The position numbers and the translations under genes are program-made. Below, piece after piece: positions 24,504 through 33,660 of a DNA stretch of 64,000 bases (position 1 is its first letter; the number at the start of each line of letters is the position of its first letter). The stretch covers positions 1 to 64,000 of the forward strand of contig NZ_MUJK01000017.1 in assembly GCF_002906155.1 (NCBI RefSeq). The letters run 5' to 3'. Under the pieces are notes generated by a model. The model was not told where the DNA came from. It saw nothing but the letters and a program-made list of their open reading frames with translations, and searched no databases. Origin of the DNA: Pseudomonas laurylsulfativorans. Lineage in GTDB: Bacteria > Pseudomonadota > Gammaproteobacteria > Pseudomonadales > Pseudomonadaceae.

Positions 24504-25357
24504 TGCTGACCTTTACCCTCGGCACCTTTGCCATCGCGCTTAATCACCTGCTGCTGATCAGTGCGCTGGCGCTGGCCACTTTTGTCGGCTGGCGGGTGGC
24601 CAGGCGAGGGGGTGACAATCCTGAATCGGTGCTGTTCAGCCTGTTTCTACTGGGCATGCTGGCGGCCCGTATCAGTTTCGTGGCCGTCTATTGGGCGTAT
24701 TATCGCAACGATCCGTGGCAGGTCATCGACCTGCGCGATGGAGGTTTCCTCGCCTGGCCGGGGGTGATCGTCGTTTTACTTGCCACACTGTATCGCGCCT
24801 GGCGTCGCCCGGGTTTGCGCCGTCCATTGGGCTTTGGCGTGGCCAGCGGCCTGGCGTTCTGGCTATTGGCAACGTTCTCCCTGTCGATTTATGAACAAGG
24901 CACACGCCTGCCTGAAATCGCCCTGCGCAACGCCGCTGGCGAAACCGTGCAATTGGCCGACTACAAGGGCGGCCCGTTGGTGATCAATCTCTGGGCCACC
25001 TGGTGCCCGCCGTGCCGCCGGGAGATGCCGGTGCTGGAAAACGCCCAGCAACAAAGGCCGGACCTGACGTTCCTGTTCGTCAATCAGGCGGAAAGCATGC
25101 AAAGCGTCGCGACCTTTCTGGAAACCCAGGGCCTGAGCCTATCCAACGTACTGTTCGACGGCGGTGGGCGTCTGAGCCAGGCCGTCGGTTCCATGGCATT
25201 GCCGACTACGCTGTTCTATAGCCCCGAAGGTCGCCTGCTGGGCAGCCATCTGGGCGAATTGTCGGACGCCAGCCTGGCGCGCGCACTGGAAAACTTCGAC
25301 ACCGTACCCGCCACTTCTTCAAGGAAACTGCCATGCCCCGCCTCCGCCACCTGCTGA
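24503..25357 (+). CDS. dsbE: Lgt-like membrane domain fused to a TlpA/DsbE-type thioredoxin
   Basis: 284 residues. The first 130 hold four hydrophobic helices and look like the N-terminal half of prolipoprotein diacylglyceryl transferase ('AARISFVAVYWAYYRNDPW', then RDGGFLAWPG). From about residue 135 a periplasmic TlpA-like thioredoxin follows, with active site WCPPC (C168, C171) and cis-Pro loop MALPTTLFY. It probably reduces disulfides as a partner of DsbD. The short membrane part lacks most Lgt catalytic regions and likely serves as an anchor. Overlaps dsbD by 1 base and dsbG by 25 bases. The symbol follows P. aeruginosa PA2477 usage. Confidence 0.8.
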   Translation: MLTFTLGTFAIALNHLLLISALALATFVGWRVARRGGDNPESVLFSLFLLGMLAARISFVAVYWAYYRNDPWQVIDLRDGGFLAWPGVIVVLLATLYRAWRRPGLRRPLGFGVASGLAFWLLATFSLSIYEQGTRLPEIALRNAAGETVQLADYKGGPLVINLWATWCPPCRREMPVLENAQQQRPDLTFLFVNQAESMQSVATFLETQGLSLSNVLFDGGGRLSQAVGSMALPTTLFYSPEGRLLGSHLGELSDASLARALENFDTVPATSSRKLPCPASATC

Positions 25358-26100
25358 CCCTGAGCCTCGGTGCCGTCCTGCTGCACCTGCCGTCGGTGCA
25401 GGCCGAAGAGTTGCCCGATGCGATCAAGAAAATCGAGGCCAAGGGCGCGAAAATCGTCGGCCAGTTCGACGCCCCCGACGGTTTGCGCGGTTATGCCGCG
25501 CAATACCAGGGCCGCGGCATGGCTCTGTACCTGACACCAGATGGTAAACACGTATTGCTGGGCAACTTGTATGACGCCCAGGGCAATGACCTGAGCAGCG
25601 CACCGTTGCAGAAGCTGGTGTATGCGCCGATGGCCAAGGAAGTCTGGGCCAAGTTCGAAACCAGCAACTGGATCGGCGACGGCAAAAAGGATGCGCCGCG
25701 CGTGGTGTACCTGTTCAGTGATCCGAACTGTCCGTACTGCAACGTGTTCTGGGAACAGGCCCGGCCGTGGGTCAAGGCGGGCAAGGTGCAGTTGCGCCAC
25801 ATCATGGTCGGTATCATCCGCGAAGACAGTCCGGGGAAATCCGCGGCCCTGCTCGCCGCCAAAGACCCGGAAAAAGCCCTGCAGGACCACGAAGCCGCTG
25901 GCAAGGGCAGTTCGCTCAAGGCCTTGAAGGAAGTGCCACCAGCCGTTCAGGCGAAACTCGCGGCCAACATGCAATTGATGGAAGAGCTGGAGTTGCAGGC
26001 GACGCCGGCGATTTTCTACATGGATGACAAAGGGGATTTGCAACAGCAGCAAGGCGCACCGTCACCGGACAAACTGGCGAAGATTCTCGGGCCTATGTGA
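25333..26100 (+). CDS. dsbG: Thiol:disulfide isomerase DsbG
   Basis: 255 residues from ATG 25333 (AAGGAAA upstream). Signal peptide to about residue 24 (VQAEELPD). N-terminal dimerisation domain, linker helix, then a thioredoxin domain with active site CPYC (C133-C136) and cis-proline TP in LQATPAIFY. The length and two-domain plan fit DsbG/DsbC. In the periplasm it would repair wrong disulfides or reduce sulfenylated cysteines, being kept reduced by DsbD. Third gene of the operon; a REP hairpin follows. Confidence 0.9.
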   Translation: MPRLRHLLTLSLGAVLLHLPSVQAEELPDAIKKIEAKGAKIVGQFDAPDGLRGYAAQYQGRGMALYLTPDGKHVLLGNLYDAQGNDLSSAPLQKLVYAPMAKEVWAKFETSNWIGDGKKDAPRVVYLFSDPNCPYCNVFWEQARPWVKAGKVQLRHIMVGIIREDSPGKSAALLAAKDPEKALQDHEAAGKGSSLKALKEVPPAVQAKLAANMQLMEELELQATPAIFYMDDKGDLQQQQGAPSPDKLAKILGPM

Positions 26101-26112
26101 CTTCACAGTCCC

Positions 26113-26136
26113 CCATCGCGAGCAGGCTCGCGATGG
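26113..26136. repeat. REP-like hairpin after dsbG
   Basis: CCATCGCGAGCAGGCTCGCGATGG, a 24-base near-perfect inverted repeat (single REP core) between convergent dsbG and the hydrolase gene; it may stop transcripts from both sides. Confidence 0.75.
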
Positions 26137-26151
26137 CGTCAGTACAAATGA

Positions 26152-26964
26152 CTAATTTCTTGAAGCTAAAAACTTCAGCAGTTCGGCGGTGACGAACCCG
26201 GGGTTTTCCAGATTGGAAATATGCCCCGCCTCCGGCACCAGCAGCCATGGACAGCCAATCAACTCAGCCATTTCACGGGCTTCCGCCGGCGGACGCGGGG
26301 TATCCTGGTCGCCGCACATTACCAGCGTGCTGGCACCGTCGAGCTCACACAGCCGCGCCATGAAATCCTCGCGGCCAAAGGTAATGCGCCCCATCGGCAC
26401 GATGCTTTGACGCAGGCGATCGGTAGGCAAAGCCGCCAGCGTCGTACGGAAGTTCTGGTACAGAGGCGACTGCGGGTCGATGCCGGGGCGAAAGAAGATC
26501 GGCACTACGATATCCAGCAGCGCTGGAGTGATGACACCCGCCTCTTCAATCTGCTTCAACAGTGAAAAGTAATACTGGCGTGTCGGCTCCGGTTCGGCGC
26601 CGACGTAGGTGTCCATCAATACCAGGCCATTGAGCCGGTGCGCTGCCGACAGCGCCAGGCGCGCGCCCCACATACCGCCCACCGACAGGCCAACCAGGGT
26701 GACCCGCTCGATGTCCAGATGATCTAGCAAGACCAGAGCCTGACGCGCAATGTCATCCAGCGACGTCGTACAGACAGGCAATGGCCCGGATTGGCCGTGT
26801 CCCCAGAGCTCCATAGCGATCACCCGATACTGTTGCGACAGCGCGGCAATCTGCGGCGCCCACATGGTCTGGTCCCACAGGTAGCTACCGGCCAGCAGCA
26901 CAGCCGGGCCAGTGCCTTGATCGATGTAGTGAAGGGCTTGTCCGTCTATCGTTACGAAGGGCAT
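26152..26964 (-). CDS. Alpha/beta hydrolase, serine type
   Basis: 270 residues from ATG 26964, which has GGAGA upstream; the frame open to 27162 is not needed. Alpha/beta-hydrolase fold resembling 3-oxoadipate enol-lactonase or related esterases: oxyanion segment before LLAGSYLWD, nucleophile elbow GLSVGG (Ser near residue 94), acid Asp in MCGDQDTP, and His in VPEAGHISNLENPG. A single gene between the dsb operon and the pilus cluster. No catabolic genes are adjacent, so the substrate is unknown. Confidence 0.82.
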   Translation of the reverse strand: MPFVTIDGQALHYIDQGTGPAVLLAGSYLWDQTMWAPQIAALSQQYRVIAMELWGHGQSGPLPVCTTSLDDIARQALVLLDHLDIERVTLVGLSVGGMWGARLALSAAHRLNGLVLMDTYVGAEPEPTRQYYFSLLKQIEEAGVITPALLDIVVPIFFRPGIDPQSPLYQNFRTTLAALPTDRLRQSIVPMGRITFGREDFMARLCELDGASTLVMCGDQDTPRPPAEAREMAELIGCPWLLVPEAGHISNLENPGFVTAELLKFLASRN

Positions 26965-27195
26965 CGATTGTCTCCGCGAGCCAAAAAAGGAGCCGGAAGA
27001 CTGAGCGGCTGACCGATCGCGGTCAATCGCCAGAATGTATGCGTTTGTACAACCGCCAGCCCCTCGATGCCGGCCAGTTGCGCAACCTTGCTGCCATACC
27101 CAAGACAGTGGCCACACAAACATAACTATCCCACCGCCGCTCCATGCCCCACTTGCCTGCATGTTGGTTTGGGGAACTTGACTCTTGAACCCTAA

Positions 27196-27933
27196 TTACC
27201 CCTTCACTACCACAGGTGTTTTCTTTTCGTCCTCGATCAGGTTATAGCGATAGACTCGACCCGCTTGTTTGTCGAACGCAAAATCATGACCTGGAATCAC
27301 GTGTACTTTTTTGGTCGGTTTGCAATCGTCTTCGTTCTTGGCCGAGCAGTCCTTGAACGCGTCGATGACAACTACGCTATTGCCATTGTTTTTCAACTGG
27401 TAGCGACCAGCAGTGCTGTCTATTTTGGTATCAAAACGGGTAGTGGCCGGGCGAACAAAAAACACCATGCCATAACCGGCCATTACGTTGAAACCGGCAG
27501 ACATTTCCTTTTCATAAGTTTCACGCTCGGTGTCCGAGACGGCGAACTTGTCTTCTTTTTCGGGAACGACGGGTAAAAAGCGAACCCGAAAATAGCGTTC
27601 CTTACTACGATCGCCGGTATACAGCAGGCGAGTACCCTGGGTTCCTTTGGCCGGTACGATCAGCCTGGCCGGGCTGGCGACCAGACCGTCACGGGTACTG
27701 CCATCGACACTCTTCAAGGGCTCTTCGCGAGAGTTTCCATTCTGCTGATAAAAGATCTCCTTGATCTCGATCTTGACGAATGCAGTCGAAGTACCACCGT
27801 TATGGATTCGTTTCAGATAATTACTTTGATTGCCCTTCATAAAATCATAGAAGGTACCAATTTGCAGGCTGGGGCCGGCTTGCGCGCACAGACTGAAAAA
27901 AAACGTGCACAACAACATATAAATGGATTTCAT
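27196..27933 (-). CDS. Pilus chaperone of the CS1/alternate chaperone-usher type
   Basis: 245 residues with a signal peptide (to about residue 19, AQAGPS). Two immunoglobulin-like domains are expected; visible segments are the N-terminal 'VKIEIKEIFYQ' and 'SPARLIVPAKGTQGTRLLY' strands, the latter equivalent to the G1-region motif of pilus chaperones. A CSAKNEDDC pair near residue 200 could form a disulfide. Last gene of a four-gene operon (pilin, usher, tip protein, chaperone), as in CS1/Cbl pili. It would hold subunits in the periplasm for delivery to the usher. Confidence 0.78.
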   Translation of the reverse strand: MKSIYMLLCTFFFSLCAQAGPSLQIGTFYDFMKGNQSNYLKRIHNGGTSTAFVKIEIKEIFYQQNGNSREEPLKSVDGSTRDGLVASPARLIVPAKGTQGTRLLYTGDRSKERYFRVRFLPVVPEKEDKFAVSDTERETYEKEMSAGFNVMAGYGMVFFVRPATTRFDTKIDSTAGRYQLKNNGNSVVVIDAFKDCSAKNEDDCKPTKKVHVIPGHDFAFDKQAGRVYRYNLIEDEKKTPVVVKG

Positions 27934-27992
27934 GAGATAAAGCCTCGTACTGGGACAACAGCCTGAGTCAGCCTCAGGCTTTGCTACTGCGA

Positions 27993-29213
27993 TTAGATAT
28001 CGGAATCAAAAGTTATGTTAACGGTTCCTCGATAACTGCTATCGTCATGCATCGTTGCAACTGAGTCTTGCGGCACTTCAAAATGCAGCTGGCTAGGCTG
28101 TCGAGTGGGCAAACCTGTAGGCATTAAACGCTCCAGGCCAGCACCACCTATCGTCAGCGGACGCCGTACTACCGACTGGCCTGTACCGTCCACCCAAGGA
28201 CTTGGCAGGCTGACACTGATATCGACAGGTACTTCGTGGGAACCGTTGCTGATCAGACAGGTTCCAGCTCCCGCCTGACTGCAGCTGAGATCCATTTTAA
28301 ACGGCGAAGAAGTCAAGATGAAAAACTGCAAGTCACCCAATATTTTCTCGGGTCGTCTTCCATGAGTGATCCACTCCATCCAGCCGCCCTTGGGTGCCAG
28401 GGCAACACTGTCGGCGGACATTCTGACGTTGACGTCCTGCTTTACCGCCAGGTTTAAATTGAAGGTCATGACAGCATCATTGGGGTTCAAGACCCCCATA
28501 TCGAAATCACCGCTGGTGGAGTAAGTGTACGACCCTTGATAGTCGCCACTGATCAATTGTTCCGGTCGAACGGCTCGCAGCTCATAATGCACATCGAGCC
28601 TTTGCAAGGACATGCCGGGAATGTTGAATTTCGGACGCCTTGAGCAAGTGGTGACGTTCTGCGGTGTCAACCAGAATGCCGTAAAGTCTGTTCCATTATC
28701 ATCTGCACCCTGGGTGGTATTATTCACTTGCTGGCATTGAGCAACTGCCTGAGCCCACGAAGGGCTCCAGAGATAGGCGTGATAATCAAACACAGGCACT
28801 CCTCCCGGATGTCCGATTATCGATTGCGCTGTATTATTCAAGCGATAACGGGTCCCCACTCCGGCAATGCGAATTTCGACCTCAGCCGTTGCGCCAGGAA
28901 TCACCGCATGTGCCACAGTAAATCGGCGCCATGTCGCCGGAAAACCAAAGGGGATCACATGATCTATGGGAATCATCCCTGATGACGTAAAAACAATAGG
29001 AAAGCTGTTACTTCGAAATCCCTTATTGTTGCAAATACCCGGATATTCCGCGCAGTACCCCGTGACGGGTGTGTTATTGATAATCTGCGCGATTCCCGGA
29101 TTAATCGGATCCGGCCTGATCTCGGCTTGTACGTCCAATACAGCGGCATTGGCTAAACTTGCAAACCCGCAAAGTGCTGATCCAAGCACCAGACGGTTGA
29201 TTAACTTGTTCAT
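27993..29213 (-). CDS. CblD-like pilus tip/initiator protein
   Basis: 406 residues from ATG 29213, preceded by AGGA; the longer frame to 29267 would hide the signal peptide (MNKLINRL... ANAAVL). The C-terminal half ('VNVRMSADSVALAPKGGWMEW' region, then 'YRGTVNITFDSDI' at the end) resembles the CblD/CooD family C-terminal pilin domain that starts pilus assembly; the N-terminal half is probably the receptor-binding domain. The last beta strand (TVNITFD) provides donor-strand features. Function as tip adhesin is inferred from family and operon. Confidence 0.8.
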   Translation of the reverse strand: MNKLINRLVLGSALCGFASLANAAVLDVQAEIRPDPINPGIAQIINNTPVTGYCAEYPGICNNKGFRSNSFPIVFTSSGMIPIDHVIPFGFPATWRRFTVAHAVIPGATAEVEIRIAGVGTRYRLNNTAQSIIGHPGGVPVFDYHAYLWSPSWAQAVAQCQQVNNTTQGADDNGTDFTAFWLTPQNVTTCSRRPKFNIPGMSLQRLDVHYELRAVRPEQLISGDYQGSYTYSTSGDFDMGVLNPNDAVMTFNLNLAVKQDVNVRMSADSVALAPKGGWMEWITHGRRPEKILGDLQFFILTSSPFKMDLSCSQAGAGTCLISNGSHEVPVDISVSLPSPWVDGTGQSVVRRPLTIGGAGLERLMPTGLPTRQPSQLHFEVPQDSVATMHDDSSYRGTVNITFDSDI

Positions 29214-29263
29214 TTGACTGTCCTGTGTACGCCATGTTCTCACTGCTGTTGTATAAGTGCCCA

Positions 29264-31786
29264 TCAACTGGCTTTCTCAGACTTATAAGCAGCTTCGGCC
29301 AAGGTGTCCGGATGACACCGCAGATCCCCTACCATCAGCACATCATTCTCTCGACGCTGGGAGGCTGGATCGAGCCTGAACTGGCATAACAACTGACTGT
29401 CGTGCCGCACTTCAAGTGTAGGAGAGTTCTCACTAAGTTCCATTGAAAAGAATCCATCGACTTCGCTGACGCCACGACTGGCATGGTTGATGACGTGATG
29501 TCCTTTCAAAGGTTTTCCACTGGCATCCAACAGGCGTCCCATCACAGTCACGGTCTTCAGAATGCGCACCTGGCGATAATCCACCCCTCCCTTATTCAAG
29601 TGATAGGTGGTGCGCGCAGGCTGGATTGCCGCCGCGGGAACATCAGTGCCCTTGAAATCAAAATTCACCGTGCCGTTCTTGTACGCCGAAACGGGAATGA
29701 AATTACGCCCTGGCCGCAACGTGGCGTGGGTACCGGCAAAGTCGTCGGCCCGCAACTCGATATCATCGAGATCGCTTTCGACATCGACGATCATTCCCGC
29801 CTCTCCGGTCGAGACCTGGCTACTCAATACAAGTTTTTTGCCACTGACCGCCAAGGTACTGTCCAGATTCAAACCGCCGCTGATCTGACCGTTGTAGGAG
29901 GAACGTTGTGCATGCATCGAGCCGCTGACCTGGTCGGTCTTGAAATCAGCCGTGCCCGCCTGACCTGTCCCGTACACGTCTCTACTGACGGTTGCAGAAA
30001 CGCTTTGCAGGACGTGATCCTTGAGGTCGCGACGATAGGTAACGGACGCGTTGGGGTCCCGTCCACCGTCACGTGATGTACGTTGACCGACGCTGCCGGT
30101 CACCTGGTGACCGTCGGAACCCAGAGCCATGCGCAGGCTGATATCGATCCCGCGGTTTCGCTGGTCGGCAGTACCCACCGTACCCGGTCGATCGAACACC
30201 GCCACGCGCCAGTCCGCGCTGTTGCCGAACAACTGTGCGTTGCGGGTCCAGCTCAGGTCGATGCCCAATCCTTCGTTATAACCCTGGCTCTGGGACACTT
30301 GCGCGCTAAGCGAACTCTTGCTGTTCAAGCGCTGATTCACCGACAGCGAGGTGTTGCTGGTCTGTCCGTTGTAGGTGTTGCGTTGACGGATGTGCGTCCC
30401 GTCCGGCAGCACTTCGTAAGTATTACGGGTGTCCAGCCAGCTGCGCTGATGGCGCAACACCACACTGCCGCCGTTGTAGCGATGCACACCTTGCACCTCC
30501 ATCCCAGTGCCTTCACCCTTGGTCTGGGAAAGGCTGGTGTAAAGGGAGGTTTTCTCGCCCACCGTCCAGTCGGCGGAGGTGCCCAACTGCATCTGCTCCT
30601 TGACCTGACGGGCGGAAAGCCCCAGGACAACTCGCGGATGCAGCAAGAAGTTAAAGGCTGCACCTGCCGTCAGATCACCGTCATCGCGCTCCTGCCAATT
30701 GCTGAGCAGTTTGCTCTCGCGACCGGCGAACAGGTTGTAGCGCCAGCGATTTTCCGGGTTGCGCCAGTTGTTGGGCTTGTAAATTAGCTCTGAAGTGGTG
30801 GTAATCACTTGACCATCTTCGACCAAGCGTACTTCCACTTCGTAGATTCCGCCGGGCAGCGGACGCGTATCTAGCGTCTGCAGACCGCTCGCCACCTGCT
30901 GACTATTGATCAGCACACCGTTGCGATAGATTTCCACCATCGCTTGTCGGTTAGCGGTCACCGTAATGGGATAAAGACTAGGGTTGGCGTTGTCGATCGC
31001 CAGGCTATCGGAACTGCCGTACATCAGTCCCATGACCGTGTCGGGACCTCGCCCGATGGTGCGCACAGACCGAGTCAGACCCTGGGCACTGGGCGTGAAA
31101 TAGCCGGCACGGATGAAGCGGCCCTCCAGTTCCCGTTGGGTATGCAATTCATGGACAGCATGCTTGATGCCCGTGTCCATCCCTGACATGCGCGACAATT
31201 GAGCATTGAACGTGTTCGTCCAGTTGCCCAGGCTCGCGGCAGCCTCCACGCCATAACGGCCGGCAATGTTCTGCTGCTGACCACCGCTGACATTCAGTTG
31301 ATTGCGCACAATCATGCCGTGGCTGCCGCCCTCAGGCTGATCATGAAACAGTCGGGCTTGCGGATCGCGCTCGGCGTTCGCCGTCACCAACGACACCATG
31401 GAGTCTTCCAGGCTGTAGTGAACCGACTGCAGTTGCCGAGGGCAGCCACTGTTACAGGCACCCAACGCCGCGCCCTGCGTCATGAAAGCGGCCCACTCAT
31501 CTCGCTCGCTCGACGAAAGGTCACTGTTGCGTGTGTCCGTAAAGTTGATCAGCGTCACTCGCTCATCGCGGGTCAACAGGATCATGGCTTCACCCAGAAA
31601 CTGTCGATCGACTTCGACGCGAACAGCCAACGGAACATCAAAGAAAAATTCATGAAACTCTGCAGGCAAACCTTCAGCCTGCTGGAGCAAACTGACGGAC
31701 TTGTTCGCAGGCTTGCTTTCACCGGCAAGCGCACCTGCGCAAATAAAAAGCGCAAGCGCTCCTGCGATAGGAGTCATCGAAAACAT
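29264..31786 (-). CDS. Outer-membrane usher of the CS1/alternate type
   Basis: 840 residues, signal peptide 1-21 (ALAGESK). Long beta-barrel region of alternating residues (about 150-650), plug and C-terminal domains after it; size and pattern fit CooC/CfaC-type ushers rather than FimD. 'GRGPDTVMGLMYGSSDSLA' and 'IYRNGVLINSQQVASG LQTLDTRPLPGGIYEVEVRL' in pieces are typical of usher N-terminal domains. It threads pilin subunits through the outer membrane. It lies between the pilin and the tip-protein genes, 50 bases before the latter. Confidence 0.85.
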   Translation of the reverse strand: MFSMTPIAGALALFICAGALAGESKPANKSVSLLQQAEGLPAEFHEFFFDVPLAVRVEVDRQFLGEAMILLTRDERVTLINFTDTRNSDLSSSERDEWAAFMTQGAALGACNSGCPRQLQSVHYSLEDSMVSLVTANAERDPQARLFHDQPEGGSHGMIVRNQLNVSGGQQQNIAGRYGVEAAASLGNWTNTFNAQLSRMSGMDTGIKHAVHELHTQRELEGRFIRAGYFTPSAQGLTRSVRTIGRGPDTVMGLMYGSSDSLAIDNANPSLYPITVTANRQAMVEIYRNGVLINSQQVASGLQTLDTRPLPGGIYEVEVRLVEDGQVITTTSELIYKPNNWRNPENRWRYNLFAGRESKLLSNWQERDDGDLTAGAAFNFLLHPRVVLGLSARQVKEQMQLGTSADWTVGEKTSLYTSLSQTKGEGTGMEVQGVHRYNGGSVVLRHQRSWLDTRNTYEVLPDGTHIRQRNTYNGQTSNTSLSVNQRLNSKSSLSAQVSQSQGYNEGLGIDLSWTRNAQLFGNSADWRVAVFDRPGTVGTADQRNRGIDISLRMALGSDGHQVTGSVGQRTSRDGGRDPNASVTYRRDLKDHVLQSVSATVSRDVYGTGQAGTADFKTDQVSGSMHAQRSSYNGQISGGLNLDSTLAVSGKKLVLSSQVSTGEAGMIVDVESDLDDIELRADDFAGTHATLRPGRNFIPVSAYKNGTVNFDFKGTDVPAAAIQPARTTYHLNKGGVDYRQVRILKTVTVMGRLLDASGKPLKGHHVINHASRGVSEVDGFFSMELSENSPTLEVRHDSQLLCQFRLDPASQRRENDVLMVGDLRCHPDTLAEAAYKSEKAS

Positions 31787-31894
31787 TGATCAACATCTCA
31801 AGTTAGCGCTTGCATGTGCAAGGAAGAATGCGACCGACCTGGTGTGCCGGCCACATAAAGGACATACAGGTAGTTGGAAATTATCCAGCAACCA

Positions 31895-32389
31895 TCACGG
31901 CGCGTCGAACATCACACGAACGTTCCCGGTGTAGTTACCTTCCTTGTAACCGCCGCTCGGCTCGATTGGCATAATGCTCAGGGGTGCGATGGCTTCAGCA
32001 ATCGCAGCATCAGCAGCGACAACTTCTGTTTCGTTGCCCAGGGTCAACGCAATGTTATTGAACCTGACTGCCAATTGAATATCTTCTGTGCCAGAGCTCA
32101 TGACCGCCGGGTCCAGCAGAGTTGCCTTGATGGCCGGGCCTACGCTAGCGCTAACGCTGCTTTTCACCTTAAAGTCACGGCTGATGCCTTCCAACTTGGA
32201 AGTTGTATTATTCCAGAGCAATTGCTGAGGCATAGCTACAGTGTCGTGATTCACTGGCTGCACATAGAAGTCGGCGCTCGGAATATCAGCGAAAACTTGA
32301 ATGTTGTGAGTCTGAGGAACAGCCAGGGCAGCCGAGGAAACAAAAGCCAAAGCAAGCACCGGGGCAGAAATTGCAATTTTCTTGAACAT
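31895..32389 (-). CDS. CS1-type major pilin subunit
   Basis: 164 residues from ATG 32389, with AGGTGA 7 bases upstream; a GTG three codons earlier is possible but overlaps that site. Signal peptide to about residue 23 (AALAVPQT). The mature protein is beta-rich: N-terminal donor strand HNIQVFADIP, and a closing NYTGNVRVMFDA strand as in CfaB/CblA pilins. First gene of the operon and presumably the most expressed. It is separated from the usher by 108 bases. Confidence 0.85.
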   Translation of the reverse strand: MFKKIAISAPVLALAFVSSAALAVPQTHNIQVFADIPSADFYVQPVNHDTVAMPQQLLWNNTTSKLEGISRDFKVKSSVSASVGPAIKATLLDPAVMSSGTEDIQLAVRFNNIALTLGNETEVVAADAAIAEAIAPLSIMPIEPSGGYKEGNYTGNVRVMFDAP

Positions 32390-32764
32390 TGAAATCACCT
32401 TTAAACATCGGATTAATAGTGCGTGCTTCAGCCAAACGACAAAAGTCAGGCACCGGGTTATTGATCAACACCGGTAAATAGGGCGTTGCGTTTCAACGGC
32501 GCGCATCTTCTCGTTTTCTGTAGTACCGGTATGCAAGAACTATCCGAATATTTTGTAGGATAAATCCCTGCCACTTAAACATTATCGCGCGCGAATGATG
32601 AAAGCGGGGCGAGTGGCGCTGGCCTGTTGCGCAAGTGTTGTCGGGGGGGGCATCGAGGAGGCAGGGCGGTAGACGCCGGGGGCGTACTGGGGTTGAAAGA
32701 GGTCTTTTAGGTGAAAAACCAAGTGGACGATCATCAGCCGTTTGATGTGCCTCTACCGGCGCAC
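32390..32764. other. Intergenic region upstream of the pilus operon
   Basis: About 375 bases without a credible gene. It should contain the pilus promoter and leader on the minus strand. The half nearest the pilin is AT-rich (around 32500-32585), the other half G-rich with a GGGGGGGG run near 32646. I saw no clear regulator site. Confidence 0.5.
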
Positions 32765-32793
32765 AAAAAAATCCCGATGCACAGGCATCGGGA
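32765..32793 (-). terminator. Rho-independent terminator of the FN3 gene
   Basis: On the minus strand a 9-base perfect stem TCCCGATGC/GCATCGGGA with a 4-base loop is followed directly by seven T. It lies 37 bases after the fibronectin-domain gene stop. Confidence 0.92.
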
Positions 32794-32829
32794 CTTTGTT
32801 AACCAAATAGAAGCATCAGCATCGGAACG

Positions 32830-33654
32830 TTACGGTTTACCCTTCACAGAAATACCGAGCGCAGGATAATGGACTACGATTCGATTCGATTCATGACCAG
32901 CCTTATCGGTAGCCGTCACGCCGAATTCATATCGTCTCCCCAATTCCAGGCCGGTAACAGAAAACTCTGTTTCCTTTGTCGTCCCCAACTGATGGTCGAC
33001 CCCCTGATCGACTATATAGGTAACATCTCCGGAACTGTCGTATGACTCATCCCAACTCAATGTCAGGCCTAGATTGCTGGTGCGCAGGCTCGAAGGGTCT
33101 GTGGGTGCGGTAAAATCTTCGAAGTTTACCGTAACACAAACTGGCTCCGAGTAATTGAACTCTCCGTCCAAGGTACGAATACAGTAAACATGGTCGCGAC
33201 CTTGCTCAGGGCTGGTATCGGTAAACGGAGGTTGAGAAGCGACCTCAAGCAAGTGGCCGTCTCGGCGTAACTCATAACGCGGCTCGCCAAATTCGACCTC
33301 GCCAGGGTTCCAAAAAAAAGAGACTTCACTGTCTGTCTGATTGTAAGCAGTGAAGAAGGTCGGAGGAGAAACCATTCTAACTGGCGTCCGGACGGTGAAA
33401 CGTGTAGGGCGAGTTCTATTATTTACATCCTTTTGCCCTGCGAGAACAAATTTGTATTCCGTATTTGGTTTAAGATCAGAAATCGTAACCGTATTACCAG
33501 GCCCCTTGTAGTACTGTTTACTAGGAGAATAGTCAGAGTCAAGAAAATACACAACGAGGTCACTCCTAGTTTCCCACGACACCTTTATAGAGGTACTCGT
33601 AACAAAATCCAAATCATAATTCAATGGCTCCGAATTAAAATTAATACTTCCCAT
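32830..33654 (-). CDS. Protein of three fibronectin type III domains, no signal peptide
   Basis: 274 residues from ATG 33654; GGAG lies 7 bases before it, whereas the in-frame ATG two codons earlier is only one base from that site. Three FN3 units at about 1-90, 92-183 and 185-268, each with the closing Tyr-corner pattern (LKPNTEYKFVLAG; GRDHVYCIRTLDG; LELGRRYEFGVTATDKAGH). No signal peptide, membrane segment or enzyme domain is visible. The base composition is AT-richer than the surroundings, suggesting transfer. It is divergent from the mini-LuxR gene and ends at a strong terminator. Role unknown; FN3 repeats usually bind proteins or polysaccharides. Confidence 0.8.
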   Translation of the reverse strand: MGSINFNSEPLNYDLDFVTSTSIKVSWETRSDLVVYFLDSDYSPSKQYYKGPGNTVTISDLKPNTEYKFVLAGQKDVNNRTRPTRFTVRTPVRMVSPPTFFTAYNQTDSEVSFFWNPGEVEFGEPRYELRRDGHLLEVASQPPFTDTSPEQGRDHVYCIRTLDGEFNYSEPVCVTVNFEDFTAPTDPSSLRTSNLGLTLSWDESYDSSGDVTYIVDQGVDHQLGTTKETEFSVTGLELGRRYEFGVTATDKAGHESNRIVVHYPALGISVKGKP

Positions 33655-33660
33655 CTTCAT

